Positions 37,997 through 47,056 of a DNA stretch of 64,000 bases are shown here, piece after piece (position 1 is the first letter of the stretch; each line of letters starts with the position of its first letter). Below the pieces are notes generated by a model. The model saw nothing but the letters and a program-made list of their open reading frames with translations, did not search any database and was not told the origin of the DNA. The stretch comes from Listeria ivanovii subsp. ivanovii (lineage in GTDB: Bacteria; Bacillota; Bacilli; Lactobacillales; Listeriaceae), in the NCBI RefSeq assembly GCF_900187025.1, contig NZ_LT906478.1, forward strand, positions 2,712,001 to 2,776,000. Reading direction: 5' to 3'. The position numbers and the translations under genes are program-made.

Positions 37997-38371
37997 ATGG
38001 CAAAACCATATGGCGTTGTAATTATTTCCCACTCCAAAGATGTTGCTAAAGGAGTTCACGATATTATTAAAGAAATCGCCCCAGATGTTTCAATTACCCA
38101 TGCAGGAGGAACAGATGATGGTCGAATTGGCACGAGTTTTGATACGGTGAATGAAGCGATTGAACAAAACGAATCCGATAAAGTCTACACTTTTTATGAC
38201 CTTGGAAGTGCCAAAATGAATATTGAAACAGTAGAAGAAATTAGCGATAAAGAAATTATTCTTTTCAATGCTCCGATTCTTGAAGGTGCTTATGCAACTG
38301 CTGCTCAAATTCAAATGGACGAAAAACCCGAAGTAATTGCAGCAAATTTGAAGACGATTGAGATTAAATAG
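37997..38371 (+). CDS. dhaM: PTS-dependent dihydroxyacetone kinase phosphotransferase DhaM (EIIA)
   Basis: A 124-residue mannose-type EIIA domain only, as in Gram-positive DhaM. The phosphorylated histidine is in VIISHSKDVAKG (His12), and the motif THAGGTDDGRIGT follows. It receives phosphate from HPr and regenerates ATP on DhaL. It begins 4 bases after dhaL; an ATG at 37992 is out of frame. The trio converts dihydroxyacetone to its phosphate for glycolysis. Confidence 0.92.
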   Translation: MAKPYGVVIISHSKDVAKGVHDIIKEIAPDVSITHAGGTDDGRIGTSFDTVNEAIEQNESDKVYTFYDLGSAKMNIETVEEISDKEIILFNAPILEGAYATAAQIQMDEKPEVIAANLKTIEIK

Positions 38372-38425
38372 AGTTAGCTTAAATGATTGCATGGTTATTT
38401 TCAACTTAGAATAATGACAATAAAT

Positions 38426-38469
38426 AGTTATCCTCAAAAAGTATAAATATTTTTGGGGATAACTTTTAT
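38426..38469 (+). terminator. Terminator after dhaKLM
   Basis: AGTTATCC-TCAAAAA pairs with TTTTTGGGGATAACT (one mismatch), followed by a short T run. The remaining gap to 38612 is AT-rich and holds no gene. Confidence 0.7.
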
Positions 38470-38612
38470 AACTATTACAGCTTTATCTTACAATAATATA
38501 AAAACGATTGATTTTTAAATTTATTTATCTTTTCATCATAGCAAAAAAACAGCATTTATAGTAATACGATTTTATGAATTGCTTTAAGCTTTACTTCAGT
38601 ATGATATTTTAC

Positions 38613-39557
38613 TTATTGCTCAAAATTCGATTGTTTAGGACATTCTCGCATCTTAACAAAATAATAAGTTGCTGCACCAAACAGGAATAATACTAACACA
38701 AGTAAAAATGAACTACTAACCAAATTAACATCTTGTCCCTGTATCATTTCTACAGAAGAAGCCGAAGTATTAAACAATTTAGAAGTAATTAAGAGCATTA
38801 AATTCGTGAAATCTATTCCTCCTAAATTAGGTATTAAAAGCATATAAAGCAATAACATAATAATACTAAAAACATGTGACTTTAATAAAAAAGTTATTAG
38901 AAAAACTGCTAATCCTACAATAAATAGACTAATTAACTCGTATAACAATTGTTTTGGCAATAGATTAATAAAAGAAACTGTACTATTTGTCTTTATCTGG
39001 AAAATAATATTAAATAACTTTTGAATAACTATGGATAATATTGTTACATTAATTATAGAAAATATAGTAATTAAAAACAATGAAATCAATTTGCTGAAAA
39101 AATAATTTCTAAAATCACTGTATAATAATTGTGTTTTTAACGTCCCATTCTTATAGTCTATAATTGCAACATATGCAAAATAAATACCTAAAATAATAGG
39201 TAAAAATAATAACGCAGACGATGTAAAAAATTGATTAGGTGCGTTTAACGGAGCTAAAGCATTTTTAGCCGCTATATATCGGAAATAGTCATATTTTAAA
39301 ATGTTACTTATCTCTTCTAAATTTCCGTCATTTTTAACAGTTAAATCTTCTTTCAAAGCTTGCTCTAAAGAGATTCCATCTTTTTCATACATCTTTTGCG
39401 TTTCGCTGAGTCGATGTTCTCTCGATGTCAAAACATTCATTTGAGTATATGTTGAGAGTACACATAAACCAAGCAAGGTTAAAAATAATAGTAAAATATA
39501 TTTCGACTTATATTGACAGTAAAGTTCTCTCTTTACTTGATGAAATAATACTTTCAT
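38613..39557 (-). CDS. ABC-2 type transporter permease
   Basis: A 314-residue membrane protein with one N-terminal helix, an external loop, and about five more helices, the layout of ABC-2 exporter permeases. The start follows GGAGGATG at good spacing and lies inside the end of the ATPase gene (50-base overlap). Base composition is more AT-rich than the flanking core genes, suggesting transfer. With the ATPase and secreted protein upstream it likely exports or gives immunity to a peptide. Confidence 0.75.
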   Translation of the reverse strand: MKVLFHQVKRELYCQYKSKYILLLFLTLLGLCVLSTYTQMNVLTSREHRLSETQKMYEKDGISLEQALKEDLTVKNDGNLEEISNILKYDYFRYIAAKNALAPLNAPNQFFTSSALLFLPIILGIYFAYVAIIDYKNGTLKTQLLYSDFRNYFFSKLISLFLITIFSIINVTILSIVIQKLFNIIFQIKTNSTVSFINLLPKQLLYELISLFIVGLAVFLITFLLKSHVFSIIMLLLYMLLIPNLGGIDFTNLMLLITSKLFNTSASSVEMIQGQDVNLVSSSFLLVLVLFLFGAATYYFVKMRECPKQSNFEQ

Positions 39558-40163
39558 ACACATCCTCCAAATTATGATTTTCTCCAACAAATGTTATCGT
39601 TTTTTTGTTGATAATTAGAGCATTATCAAGAATGTCTGAATGAAAATCCAACTGATGTCCACAAGAGAGGATAATCATTTTCTTTTTACATTCGCATAAA
39701 AGTGTTTTTATTTTACTAGCATTATCTATATCTAATCCATTTGATATTTCATCGAGTACTAATAATTGAGAATTTCGTAATACTGCAATCAGTATAGCCA
39801 CAATTTTGCGCTGACCTAAAGATAATGTTTTGACTTTCTTTTTCCTATCAATAGATACATAAGAATGGAAAAATCTTTTTTGGTCGTCATTCAAATTTTT
39901 TTCAAAAATATTAGTATATTATCTTCTATAGAAAGGTGTGTATATAGCTGTTCAGTATCAAAAACAGCTGCCACATTTTTTGTATTAATGGAAATATCTC
40001 CTTCAAATCTTTCAAACCCCAACAAACAATTAAAAAAAGTGGTTTTTCCAGATCCATTTTTCCCCATAAAATAATAGTAACCATTTTTTATAATTGTTAG
40101 ATTTACGTTTTCAAATACATGGTTTTTTTTGTAACTTTTACTAAAATTCTTGATTGTTATCAA
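39508..40163 (-). pseudogene. ABC transporter ATPase, frameshifted at an A tract
   Basis: The first frame (from a TTG at 40163 after AGGAGATG) has the Walker A motif GKNGSGKTTF and stops after 90 codons at 39891. The remaining frame holds the signature LSLGQRK and Walker B LLVLDEISNGLD. The break is in a run of seven A on the minus strand; eight would restore one protein of about 220 residues. It pairs with the downstream permease. Programmed or transcriptional slippage, real loss, or sequencing error are all possible. Confidence 0.8.
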
Positions 40164-40175
40164 TAAAATTCATCT

Positions 40176-40212
40176 CCTAAAAACCCTTCCACTCAAACGT
40201 GGAAGGATTAAA
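40176..40212 (-). terminator. Terminator/attenuator between secreted-protein and ABC genes
   Basis: AATCCTTCCAC and GTGGAAGGGTTTTT form a hairpin on the minus strand, right after the secreted-protein gene. A leaky terminator here is a common way to make much more peptide than transporter. Confidence 0.8.
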
Positions 40213-40218
40213 ATACGC

Positions 40219-40731
40219 TTACTTTTTATATGCACTACCATTTGATTTTAGACGATAATAGTCACTTCGATCAGTTGATCCAATAGCAAGGTCCCCTAAC
40301 TTAGATGGCAAGCCGATTTTATAAGTCTTTGTTCCTCTATAATCTTTATATCCAGTGCCATTTTGATAATTACTAATTCCTCTCTTTTTAATTAAATTAG
40401 GAAAGATATAGCCTGATTCTTGCCATTTATTATTTTCTTTTACTGTAGAACCATTATACTTAAAGCTGATGAAATCTTTACACCATGCAGCAGGTCCACC
40501 TCTTTTATAAGAAAAAGTTTTGTTCTTATATGCTGCAGCACGCACTAAACGAACTCCAGTTTCATTGTTAGATTCAGTTACCTCTTCAACACCTACAGAA
40601 TCAATTTGGGCAATTGCTTGCTCCGGTGAAATATCAACGGGATTATTAACTTCACTAGCTTTGATTGTGTTTGGTATTGCTAAAAATAAAGATAATAATA
40701 AAACAATTGACACGACTTCATACTTTTTCAT
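40219..40731 (-). CDS. Secreted bacteriocin-like candidate, 170 residues
   Basis: A signal peptide (YEVVSIVLLLSLFLAIPNTIKA, cleaved near residue 24), an acidic pro-like segment (about 25-70), and then a basic Lys/Tyr/Gly-rich C-terminal part from AAYKNKTFSYKRGGPAAW to the end. This resembles a processed secreted peptide precursor. It is followed by a terminator and an ABC exporter. I find no known bacteriocin signature and only one cysteine in the mature part, so the class is unknown. GGGAG precedes the ATG. Confidence 0.55.
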   Translation of the reverse strand: MKKYEVVSIVLLLSLFLAIPNTIKASEVNNPVDISPEQAIAQIDSVGVEEVTESNNETGVRLVRAAAYKNKTFSYKRGGPAAWCKDFISFKYNGSTVKENNKWQESGYIFPNLIKKRGISNYQNGTGYKDYRGTKTYKIGLPSKLGDLAIGSTDRSDYYRLKSNGSAYKK

Positions 40732-40737
40732 AATCAT

Positions 40738-41241
40738 TTTCTCCCTTATGTATATTCTAAAATATAAAATTATTATAACATTTTTATTTTATGTATAATA
40801 AATGATGAAATAAAATGGCTAATTAGTATACTAAACTACTTATTTTTAAATAATTCCCCCTATTTTTCAATTCAAATTGAATTTTATCATATCAATAGAA
40901 ACAATTCGAGTTGTTTTTTTGCTTATATACAGAAATTCATGCAATAATTTTAAAAAAATTCACAAAAAATTCACAAAAAATTCACATTTAAAGACTACAA
41001 ACTTCTTAAAACGTTAACTATTTCACTTACTCATTCATAAAATGTTTTTTCTATGTATACCTTATTATTTTTATACATTCACAATCAATAAATTTGCTAA
41101 AGTTAGTATAAATATTAATTATAATTTTTCTGCTATACAAAAATTGCTCCCTTCATTGGACCCAGTACAGAGAAACAAACTTGTTTTTAGTCTAATCATC
41201 CATGATATAATTATCTAAAATTACAGTTAGGAATGGAAACT
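40738..41241. other. AT-rich intergenic region
   Basis: No gene is supported. It holds the promoter area of the secreted-protein gene, a small hairpin with T run near 40907-40921, the three 11-base repeats at 40953-40985, and the upstream region of the RpiR gene. Confidence 0.5.
40953..40985. repeat. Three tandem 11-base repeats (TTCACA spaced by five A)
   Basis: AAAAAATTCAC occurs three times head to tail. TTCACA with a 5-base spacing is the geometry of OmpR/PhoB-type operator arrays, for example Pho boxes. It lies 222 bases upstream of the secreted-protein gene and 257 bases upstream of the RpiR gene. Confidence 0.6.
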
Positions 41242-42093
41242 ATGAATATTCTAATAAAAATACGCGAACTAAACAATTTAACTAATAGCGAAAAAGAACT
41301 TGCTGACTATATTTTAGCTAATCCTAAACAAACGTTACAATTCAAGCCTAAAGAACTAGCTACCGCGGCCTTTATTTCTACGACAACCATTTATCGTTTA
41401 ATCAACAAATTAGGGATAAATGGCATCGGTGAATTAAAAATCGAAATCGCCTCTAGTTTACGAGAAACGACCGCAGAAAAAGAAATTAATTATGATTATC
41501 CCATTTTAGAGTCGGATACCCCTTTTCAAATAATGACGAATTTGCGCCAAATTTATAACAGTACGATTGATGAAACATTAAATAATGCTGACCCGGAAGA
41601 ATTAGTAGCCATTGGCGCGAAATTAATGAATGCCAAAGTAATTGATATTTATGCTGCCTCTGCAAATTTATTTTTCGCGAAAAATTTCCAATTTCAAATG
41701 CAGGAAGTTGGGATTTTAGTTAATGTTCCGGAAGAGGATTATATTCAAAGACTCTCCGCAGCAAATAGCGATGAAAATCACGTGGCACTGGTTGTTTCTT
41801 ACGGTGGTAGAAGCGAAACATTACAAAAAGTAGTGCAGATTTTATCCGAGAACGATGTCCCAATTATTTTAATTACTTCGATGCAAGACAACCCACTCGT
41901 TAAGTTTGCCACCCATAAAATTTATATGGCATCTGCCGAAAATCATTACAACAAAGTTTCTTCCTTTTCAACAAGACAATCTCTTCTTAGCATTTTTGAC
42001 ACGATTTACTCCGTTATCTTTAACTACAATTATGAAAAAAATATTCAATATAAAATGACTAATTACCAAAAAATGAATACTGATTTGATATAA
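41242..42093 (+). CDS. RpiR-family transcriptional regulator with SIS domain
   Basis: A 283-residue protein. The N-terminal helix-turn-helix (about residues 1-75, with AAFISTTTIYRLINKLGINGIGELK) is of the RpiR type; the C-terminal SIS domain (about 105-240) binds a sugar phosphate, with VVSYGGRSETLQK and ILITSMQDNPLVKFA. The start follows AGGAA. It is followed by a HAD phosphatase gene. It may control sugar use, but the target is unknown. Confidence 0.88.
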   Translation: MNILIKIRELNNLTNSEKELADYILANPKQTLQFKPKELATAAFISTTTIYRLINKLGINGIGELKIEIASSLRETTAEKEINYDYPILESDTPFQIMTNLRQIYNSTIDETLNNADPEELVAIGAKLMNAKVIDIYAASANLFFAKNFQFQMQEVGILVNVPEEDYIQRLSAANSDENHVALVVSYGGRSETLQKVVQILSENDVPIILITSMQDNPLVKFATHKIYMASAENHYNKVSSFSTRQSLLSIFDTIYSVIFNYNYEKNIQYKMTNYQKMNTDLI

Positions 42094-42209
42094 ATTTTAC
42101 AAAAAAGCGTTCGATTTCCCGATTGTTTGAAAAAAAGCTTTCAATCTTTCTTGATTCCGCCCCCTACTCACTTTTGAATGATACAATAAAGAAAAAAAGG
42201 AGTTATCAC

Positions 42210-43049
42210 ATGACTATCGAAGCGATTATTTTAGACATTGACGGTACACTACTCAGCGATAATAAAGAAATTACTCCGACAACAAAAAAAGCGCTTATTA
42301 CCGCACAACAAAATGGAGTTAAATTAATTCTCGCATCTGGAAGACCAACAACAGCAATGCATCTTTATGCAGAGCAATTAGAAATGGATAAATACCACGG
42401 TTTCCTCGTTTCATACAACGGTGCCAAAGTGATTGATTGCCAAACAAACGAAGAACTATTCAGCCAAGCGCTCACTGTGACGGAAGGAAAAGCTGTACTC
42501 GAGCATATGAAGCAATTCGATGTGAAAGTGATGATTGATAAAGACGACTATATGTATGTAAATAATGTATTCGATTCTTTTGTGCCTTATCGCGGCGAAG
42601 AAATCAATATTATTGAGTACGAATCCCGCGGCGGAAACTTTAAATTATGTGAAAAGGATGACTTAGCTGCTTTCTTGGATTATCCAATTAGCAAAATATT
42701 GACGGCCGGAGATCCAGCGTATTTACAAGAAAATTATCAAGCCATGATGGAGCCTTTCAAAGAGTCCTTCAATTGTGTATTCACCGCAGACTTCTACTTT
42801 GAATTTACCGCACAAGGTATTGATAAAGCGAAGGCGTTAGATACTGTTTTAAAACCAATAGGAATTAGTACCGAGAACTTAATTGCTTTTGGGGATGGTC
42901 ATAATGATATTACGATGGTACGTTATGCCCGAACAGGAGTTGCTATGAGTAATGCTGTATCAGAATTAAAAGAAGTTGCTGATCTCATAACTTTATCCAA
43001 TAATGAAGACGGCATTGCCCATATGCTTACTAGTCTTATTTCCAATTAA
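42210..43049 (+). CDS. HAD-superfamily (Cof-type) phosphatase
   Basis: A 279-residue Cof/YidA-type phosphatase. Motif I IILDIDGTLLSD holds the nucleophile aspartate, motif II is LILASGRP, and motif IV is IAFGDGHNDITMV. Such enzymes dephosphorylate sugar phosphates or flavin nucleotides. The start is the ATG after AAAAGGAG; an upstream in-frame ATG has no ribosome site. It ends at its own terminator. Confidence 0.9.
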   Translation: MTIEAIILDIDGTLLSDNKEITPTTKKALITAQQNGVKLILASGRPTTAMHLYAEQLEMDKYHGFLVSYNGAKVIDCQTNEELFSQALTVTEGKAVLEHMKQFDVKVMIDKDDYMYVNNVFDSFVPYRGEEINIIEYESRGGNFKLCEKDDLAAFLDYPISKILTAGDPAYLQENYQAMMEPFKESFNCVFTADFYFEFTAQGIDKAKALDTVLKPIGISTENLIAFGDGHNDITMVRYARTGVAMSNAVSELKEVADLITLSNNEDGIAHMLTSLISN

Positions 43050-43060
43050 TAGAAGTAACT

Positions 43061-43111
43061 AAAAAAGCCGGGTTAAAAATCGGAATCAATCAGATTTTTA
43101 ATCTGGCTTTA
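43061..43111. terminator. Bidirectional terminator between the HAD gene and the polysaccharide locus
   Basis: AAAGCCGGGTTAAAAATC pairs with GATTTTTAATCTGGCTTT (two mismatches), with A and T runs at either side. It serves both the HAD gene and the convergent CpsB-type gene. Confidence 0.75.
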
Positions 43112-43126
43112 GCTTATTTAGATTGC

Positions 43127-43891
43127 CTACTTAAAAAAACCAAACTTTTTTAAATAGGGAACGGAGCAATCTTTTGTATAAATAAACTGATTTTGAAGTA
43201 CTTTCCGTTCATTTTCTTCGAGTTCTTTCATGTAATCTGGACCGATGTTCTTTATTAAACGCTCTTTAATCTTTTTGTGCAATAATGGTCTACGTAATGC
43301 GTCATGGGCATCCGTAGCAATCAAATGAACCAATTGATTTTCCAGAAAAAGTTCGCTTGCTTTTTTGGGTTTTTTTCCGAATTTACCAGCCAAGCTTGAC
43401 CATGTAAGTTGCGTCAAAGCACCCTGCATGACAAATTGATATAGACGATATGGATTATTAATAAATTCCAAATTTCTTTCTGGATGGGCAATAATCGGCA
43501 CATAACCAGCCATTTGTATATCTGCAAATAATTGTGTTGCAAATGCAGGAACTCCTTGCGTTGGAAACTCAATAAGTGCATATCGGCTGTCAGCGAGCGT
43601 GGCTAAATCTCCAGTTTCTAATCCTGCAATAATTTCACCATGTATCCGGATTTCCTGTCCTACATGAATTGTAAGATCAATAGCAGCTGCTTTTATTAAT
43701 TTATTCAGTTTGGCTACACGTTCCATGATATCCGGACGAAGATTAAAATAATCGCCCTTCAAATGATGAGGGGTTGCGATAATATCTGTAAATCCTTCTG
43801 CGACCGCTTGCCTCGCCATAGTTAAGCTAACTGTCTCTGTTGTTGGTCCATCATCTACTTGGCTTATAATATGACAATGTATATCAATCAT
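43127..43891 (-). CDS. PHP-type protein-tyrosine phosphatase (CpsB/Wzh type)
   Basis: A 254-residue metal-dependent phosphatase. PHP metal ligands appear as MIDIHCHIISQVDDGP at the start, FTDIIATPHHLKG near residue 37, and IAHPERN near 137; LIATDAHD is near 191. In Gram-positive capsule systems this enzyme dephosphorylates the tyrosine kinase (CpsD/Wze) and controls chain assembly. It is the last gene of the minus-strand locus and overlaps the acetyltransferase by 8 bases. Confidence 0.9.
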   Translation of the reverse strand: MIDIHCHIISQVDDGPTTETVSLTMARQAVAEGFTDIIATPHHLKGDYFNLRPDIMERVAKLNKLIKAAAIDLTIHVGQEIRIHGEIIAGLETGDLATLADSRYALIEFPTQGVPAFATQLFADIQMAGYVPIIAHPERNLEFINNPYRLYQFVMQGALTQLTWSSLAGKFGKKPKKASELFLENQLVHLIATDAHDALRRPLLHKKIKERLIKNIGPDYMKELEENERKVLQNQFIYTKDCSVPYLKKFGFFK

Positions 43892-44522
43892 ACTTTTCCT
43901 TCCTTTTGTTTACTAATCTCTTTGCCGGAACTCCTACATATGTCTGATATGCAGCTGTATCTCTAGTAACTACTGCTCCGGCACCAATAGTAGAATAATC
44001 GCCTAAACTAACTTGAGGGGTAACAACTGCTGCTGCTCCAACATGAACACATACCCCAATTTTGACACCTCCAGTAATCGTTGCTCTCGGTGAAATGTGG
44101 GCATATTCATCAATAATTACATCATGTTCAATAATCGCAGCTGTATTCACAATCACATGCTTTCTAATTATTGCAGCTGGTTGAATGATGGCATGGGGCA
44201 TAACAATACTTCCTTGTTCAAGAACTGATTTTTGCGAAATAACCGCTGTTGGATGAATAATCGTTGCATAAGAGACATTTCCTAATTTCTCAGCTATAGT
44301 TGCTCGGATGTTATTATTGCCAATTGCGATAAACCAGTATACGTCATCTGCCTTATACTTCTCATAGTCGGTAAATGGAGCACGAAATTGTTCATCCACT
44401 TTTTCGTAGGTTGTGTAATTATTATCTAATGTACCAATGATTGTATATTCTTTTTGCTGCATCAGACATTCTTGTACTACTTTACTATGTCCGCCGTCTC
44501 CAACTAGGATGACTTGCTTCAC
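43884..44522 (-). CDS. PglD-type sugar O/N-acetyltransferase (hexapeptide repeats)
   Basis: A 212-residue protein. The N-terminal NDP-binding-like domain starts VILVGDGGHSKVVQECL, and a left-handed beta-helix of hexapeptide repeats follows, with the catalytic histidine likely in AIIEHDVIIDEYAHISP. It closely resembles PglD, which N-acetylates UDP-4-amino-4,6-dideoxy-GlcNAc to UDP-diacetylbacillosamine. With the dehydratase, aminotransferase and PglC-type transferase of this locus it completes that pathway on paper. Confidence 0.85.
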   Translation of the reverse strand: MKQVILVGDGGHSKVVQECLMQQKEYTIIGTLDNNYTTYEKVDEQFRAPFTDYEKYKADDVYWFIAIGNNNIRATIAEKLGNVSYATIIHPTAVISQKSVLEQGSIVMPHAIIQPAAIIRKHVIVNTAAIIEHDVIIDEYAHISPRATITGGVKIGVCVHVGAAAVVTPQVSLGDYSTIGAGAVVTRDTAAYQTYVGVPAKRLVNKRKEKYD

Positions 44523-44563
44523 GATAATACGCTCCTTTTAAGCGGCCACATTGGTACGCTTTA

Positions 44564-46942
44564 TTAGCTATTTTTTCTAGCACGTAAAGTAGCTGCTAGA
44601 CAGATGAGTAGTCCAAGTCCTACTAACGGTTGTGAAGACTGATGCTCTCCTGTTTTTGGTAATTTTTTGACTGGTGCTTTCTTCGTTGTTTTTGGTTTAC
44701 TTTCTTTAACTGGCTTACCACTCTCTTTAATGATCGGTTTTATTGGTTTATTTGGATTTGTTTTTTCAGTTGGTGTTATTTTTTCAAGAACTGTTATTTG
44801 TACTGTAACCACGGTGCTTTCGTTTACGCTGTTGGTTACTTTATAGGTAACTTCATATTTACCTGGAGTCGTGTTGTCTACTTCATTTTTGATAATTTTG
44901 ATTTTGTTTGTGATATCTCCGTCTTTGGCATCTTTTGCGCTGACTTCTGCCATTGGATCAAACTCATCACCAACGTATATGGTATGGTTTTTTGCTTCGA
45001 TCACTGGTTTACTTAGCACGGTTACTTCGATTGTTTTCGTTGTGCTTTCGTTTACGCTGTTGGTTACTTTATAGGTAACTTCATATTTGCCTGGAGTGGT
45101 GTTGTCTACTTCATTTTTGATAATTTCAATTTTGTTTGTGATATCTCCGTCTTTGGCATCTTTTGCGCTGACTTCTGCCATTGGATCAAACTCATCACCA
45201 ACGTATATGGTATGGTTTTTTGCTTCGATCACTGGTTTACTTAGCACGGTTACTTCGATTGTTTTTGTTGTGCTTTCGTTTACGCTGTTGGTTACTTTAT
45301 AGGTAACTTCATATTTGCCTGGAGTGGTGTTGTCTACTTCATTTTTGATAATTTCGATTTTGTTTGTGATGTCTCCGTCTTTGGCATCAGTTGCTTCCAC
45401 ATCTTCTCTAGGATTATACGTGTCACCTACATAGATGGTTTTATCACTCGCTGTAATTATAGGTTTTCCTGTGACGGTAACGGTAATTGTTTTTGTGGTT
45501 TTCTTAGCAGATACATTTGGTGTGAAATCCAATTTTCCTAATGTTTTTAACAATGCGTCCCGATACGTAACTTTACCAGTGTCAATGAGTGAAATTTTTG
45601 TATTGGCATTTGCTGGGAGTACGCCACTTACTTCATACGTCACGTGGTAGGTGCCCGGCTGACTTGTGTTTACATCATTTGCAGTTACGCGGATGTTTGT
45701 TGTTAAATTAGTGGATGCAGTGTCAGTCGCTGTTGGATTTACAGTTTGAATCGGGTCAAAAGCAGCTCCTTCAGATAGTGTTATATTCTGCGCGGTAATT
45801 GCCGGTGTACTACTAACAGGTACTTTTCCAGTAACGTCAAAAGTAACGGTGTATTCTCCTTCTGGTAAAGCATCTAGGTTCCATGTTAATGTTTGATTTG
45901 TAAAGATAGGTTCTTGATATGGTGCAGGAATTGTTATTGTTTGGCCTACTTTATTTTTCACTTTTGCGCTACCGTTTACATAGGTTTGGCCAGCACTTAC
46001 TTTTTCTGAAATGCTTAATTGATCGTTTAGATTAGTTTGAATAATATCTTTTACTGCAGTAGCAAAATCTTCAATCGAGTCATCGTTATTATTCATATTG
46101 AAGAAAAACTCGCTACGAGAAACAAAATTTGGCACGTTTGTATTGATGTAGTTATTGTAGTTATTATATAGACCCGTACCCCATTCATTTTCTAGTGCTG
46201 TTTTATTTTGCCATAATCCAAAAGATGTCAAGTAGCCCGCAGAAGCAATATTATTTAGTGCTGCATTAATACCTGTTGTTGGACCAAGTAGCTGCACCAT
46301 TGATGTGCTTGGTGTTAATGCTTCTCCGTTGATGTCCCCATTTGGGAATCCGTCCGTTACAACAAGAAAGAGTGTTTCACGATTTGCTTCTTTTACTGGG
46401 TTGTTTGCTTGGTAATCTTCTAAAGCTTTTTGAATCCCGTAAGCTGTTGGTGTTCCGTTACCATACAGTTGGTTTGTAGTCACATTATCAATCATTGCTT
46501 TTGTATTTGTAATCGAATCTGTCATATCATTTTTATTAATAACATTAAAGAATTCATTATATTCACCTGAATTTTGTACATCTAGTGTTGTTTTAGGATC
46601 ATTGTAAATTGGTAAGTGAGTATCAGTAGATTTGATTGATGTATAACCGATGAACTGTGAACGGTCAATTATCGGATCCATTAAGTCTATCGCTTCTTTT
46701 AGCTGGCGTGCCACGTTTGGATATTCTGCACGGAAGCTACCTGATAAATCTTGCAGAATGACTAAATCTAGTTTCTTTTCTCGAGATGTTTTACTCACTG
46801 GTATGCTAATGGTATTTGTTGAAGTATCTCCCGCAACATTTGTTTTTACGACCTCATGTGTTGCCGTCTCGGCACTAACGGCACTTGGGAAATTAGCTCC
46901 CAATATGAGTAAGATAAGTACTATTTTAACTATTTTTTTCAT
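44564..46942 (-). CDS. LPXTG-anchored vWA-domain surface adhesin with tandem Ig-like repeats
   Basis: A 792-residue wall protein: a signal peptide (to about residue 24); a vWA domain (about 55-300) with the MIDAS-like DLSGS near residues 69-73; spacer domains; three nearly identical DUF5011-type repeats of about 76 residues (about 495-720, each with IYVGD, DITNKI and PGKYEVTYKVTNSVNEST); and a sortase signal LPKTGEHQ, hydrophobic helix and basic tail. vWA proteins often bind matrix or are pilus-tip adhesins. Its place between the aminotransferase and acetyltransferase genes of a polysaccharide operon is unusual. Confidence 0.85.
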   Translation of the reverse strand: MKKIVKIVLILLILGANFPSAVSAETATHEVVKTNVAGDTSTNTISIPVSKTSREKKLDLVILQDLSGSFRAEYPNVARQLKEAIDLMDPIIDRSQFIGYTSIKSTDTHLPIYNDPKTTLDVQNSGEYNEFFNVINKNDMTDSITNTKAMIDNVTTNQLYGNGTPTAYGIQKALEDYQANNPVKEANRETLFLVVTDGFPNGDINGEALTPSTSMVQLLGPTTGINAALNNIASAGYLTSFGLWQNKTALENEWGTGLYNNYNNYINTNVPNFVSRSEFFFNMNNNDDSIEDFATAVKDIIQTNLNDQLSISEKVSAGQTYVNGSAKVKNKVGQTITIPAPYQEPIFTNQTLTWNLDALPEGEYTVTFDVTGKVPVSSTPAITAQNITLSEGAAFDPIQTVNPTATDTASTNLTTNIRVTANDVNTSQPGTYHVTYEVSGVLPANANTKISLIDTGKVTYRDALLKTLGKLDFTPNVSAKKTTKTITVTVTGKPIITASDKTIYVGDTYNPREDVEATDAKDGDITNKIEIIKNEVDNTTPGKYEVTYKVTNSVNESTTKTIEVTVLSKPVIEAKNHTIYVGDEFDPMAEVSAKDAKDGDITNKIEIIKNEVDNTTPGKYEVTYKVTNSVNESTTKTIEVTVLSKPVIEAKNHTIYVGDEFDPMAEVSAKDAKDGDITNKIKIIKNEVDNTTPGKYEVTYKVTNSVNESTVVTVQITVLEKITPTEKTNPNKPIKPIIKESGKPVKESKPKTTKKAPVKKLPKTGEHQSSQPLVGLGLLICLAATLRARKNS
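44830..45455 (-). repeat. Tandem DNA repeats encoding Ig-like domains of the vWA adhesin
   Basis: Units of 228 bases recur almost without change (compare 44828-45054 with 45056-45282), and a third, more diverged one follows. Near identity at synonymous sites implies recent duplication or gene conversion, so repeat number can be expected to vary between strains. Confidence 0.8.
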
Positions 46943-47056
46943 ATTTTCCTCCCTTTATTACAGTATTTATATATAAATCTGCAGCTCTCCCAAACCCACA
47001 GATGTAATTTATAATTATATGTAACACCAGATCTTCTAAAAAGATGGAGGTGTCTA

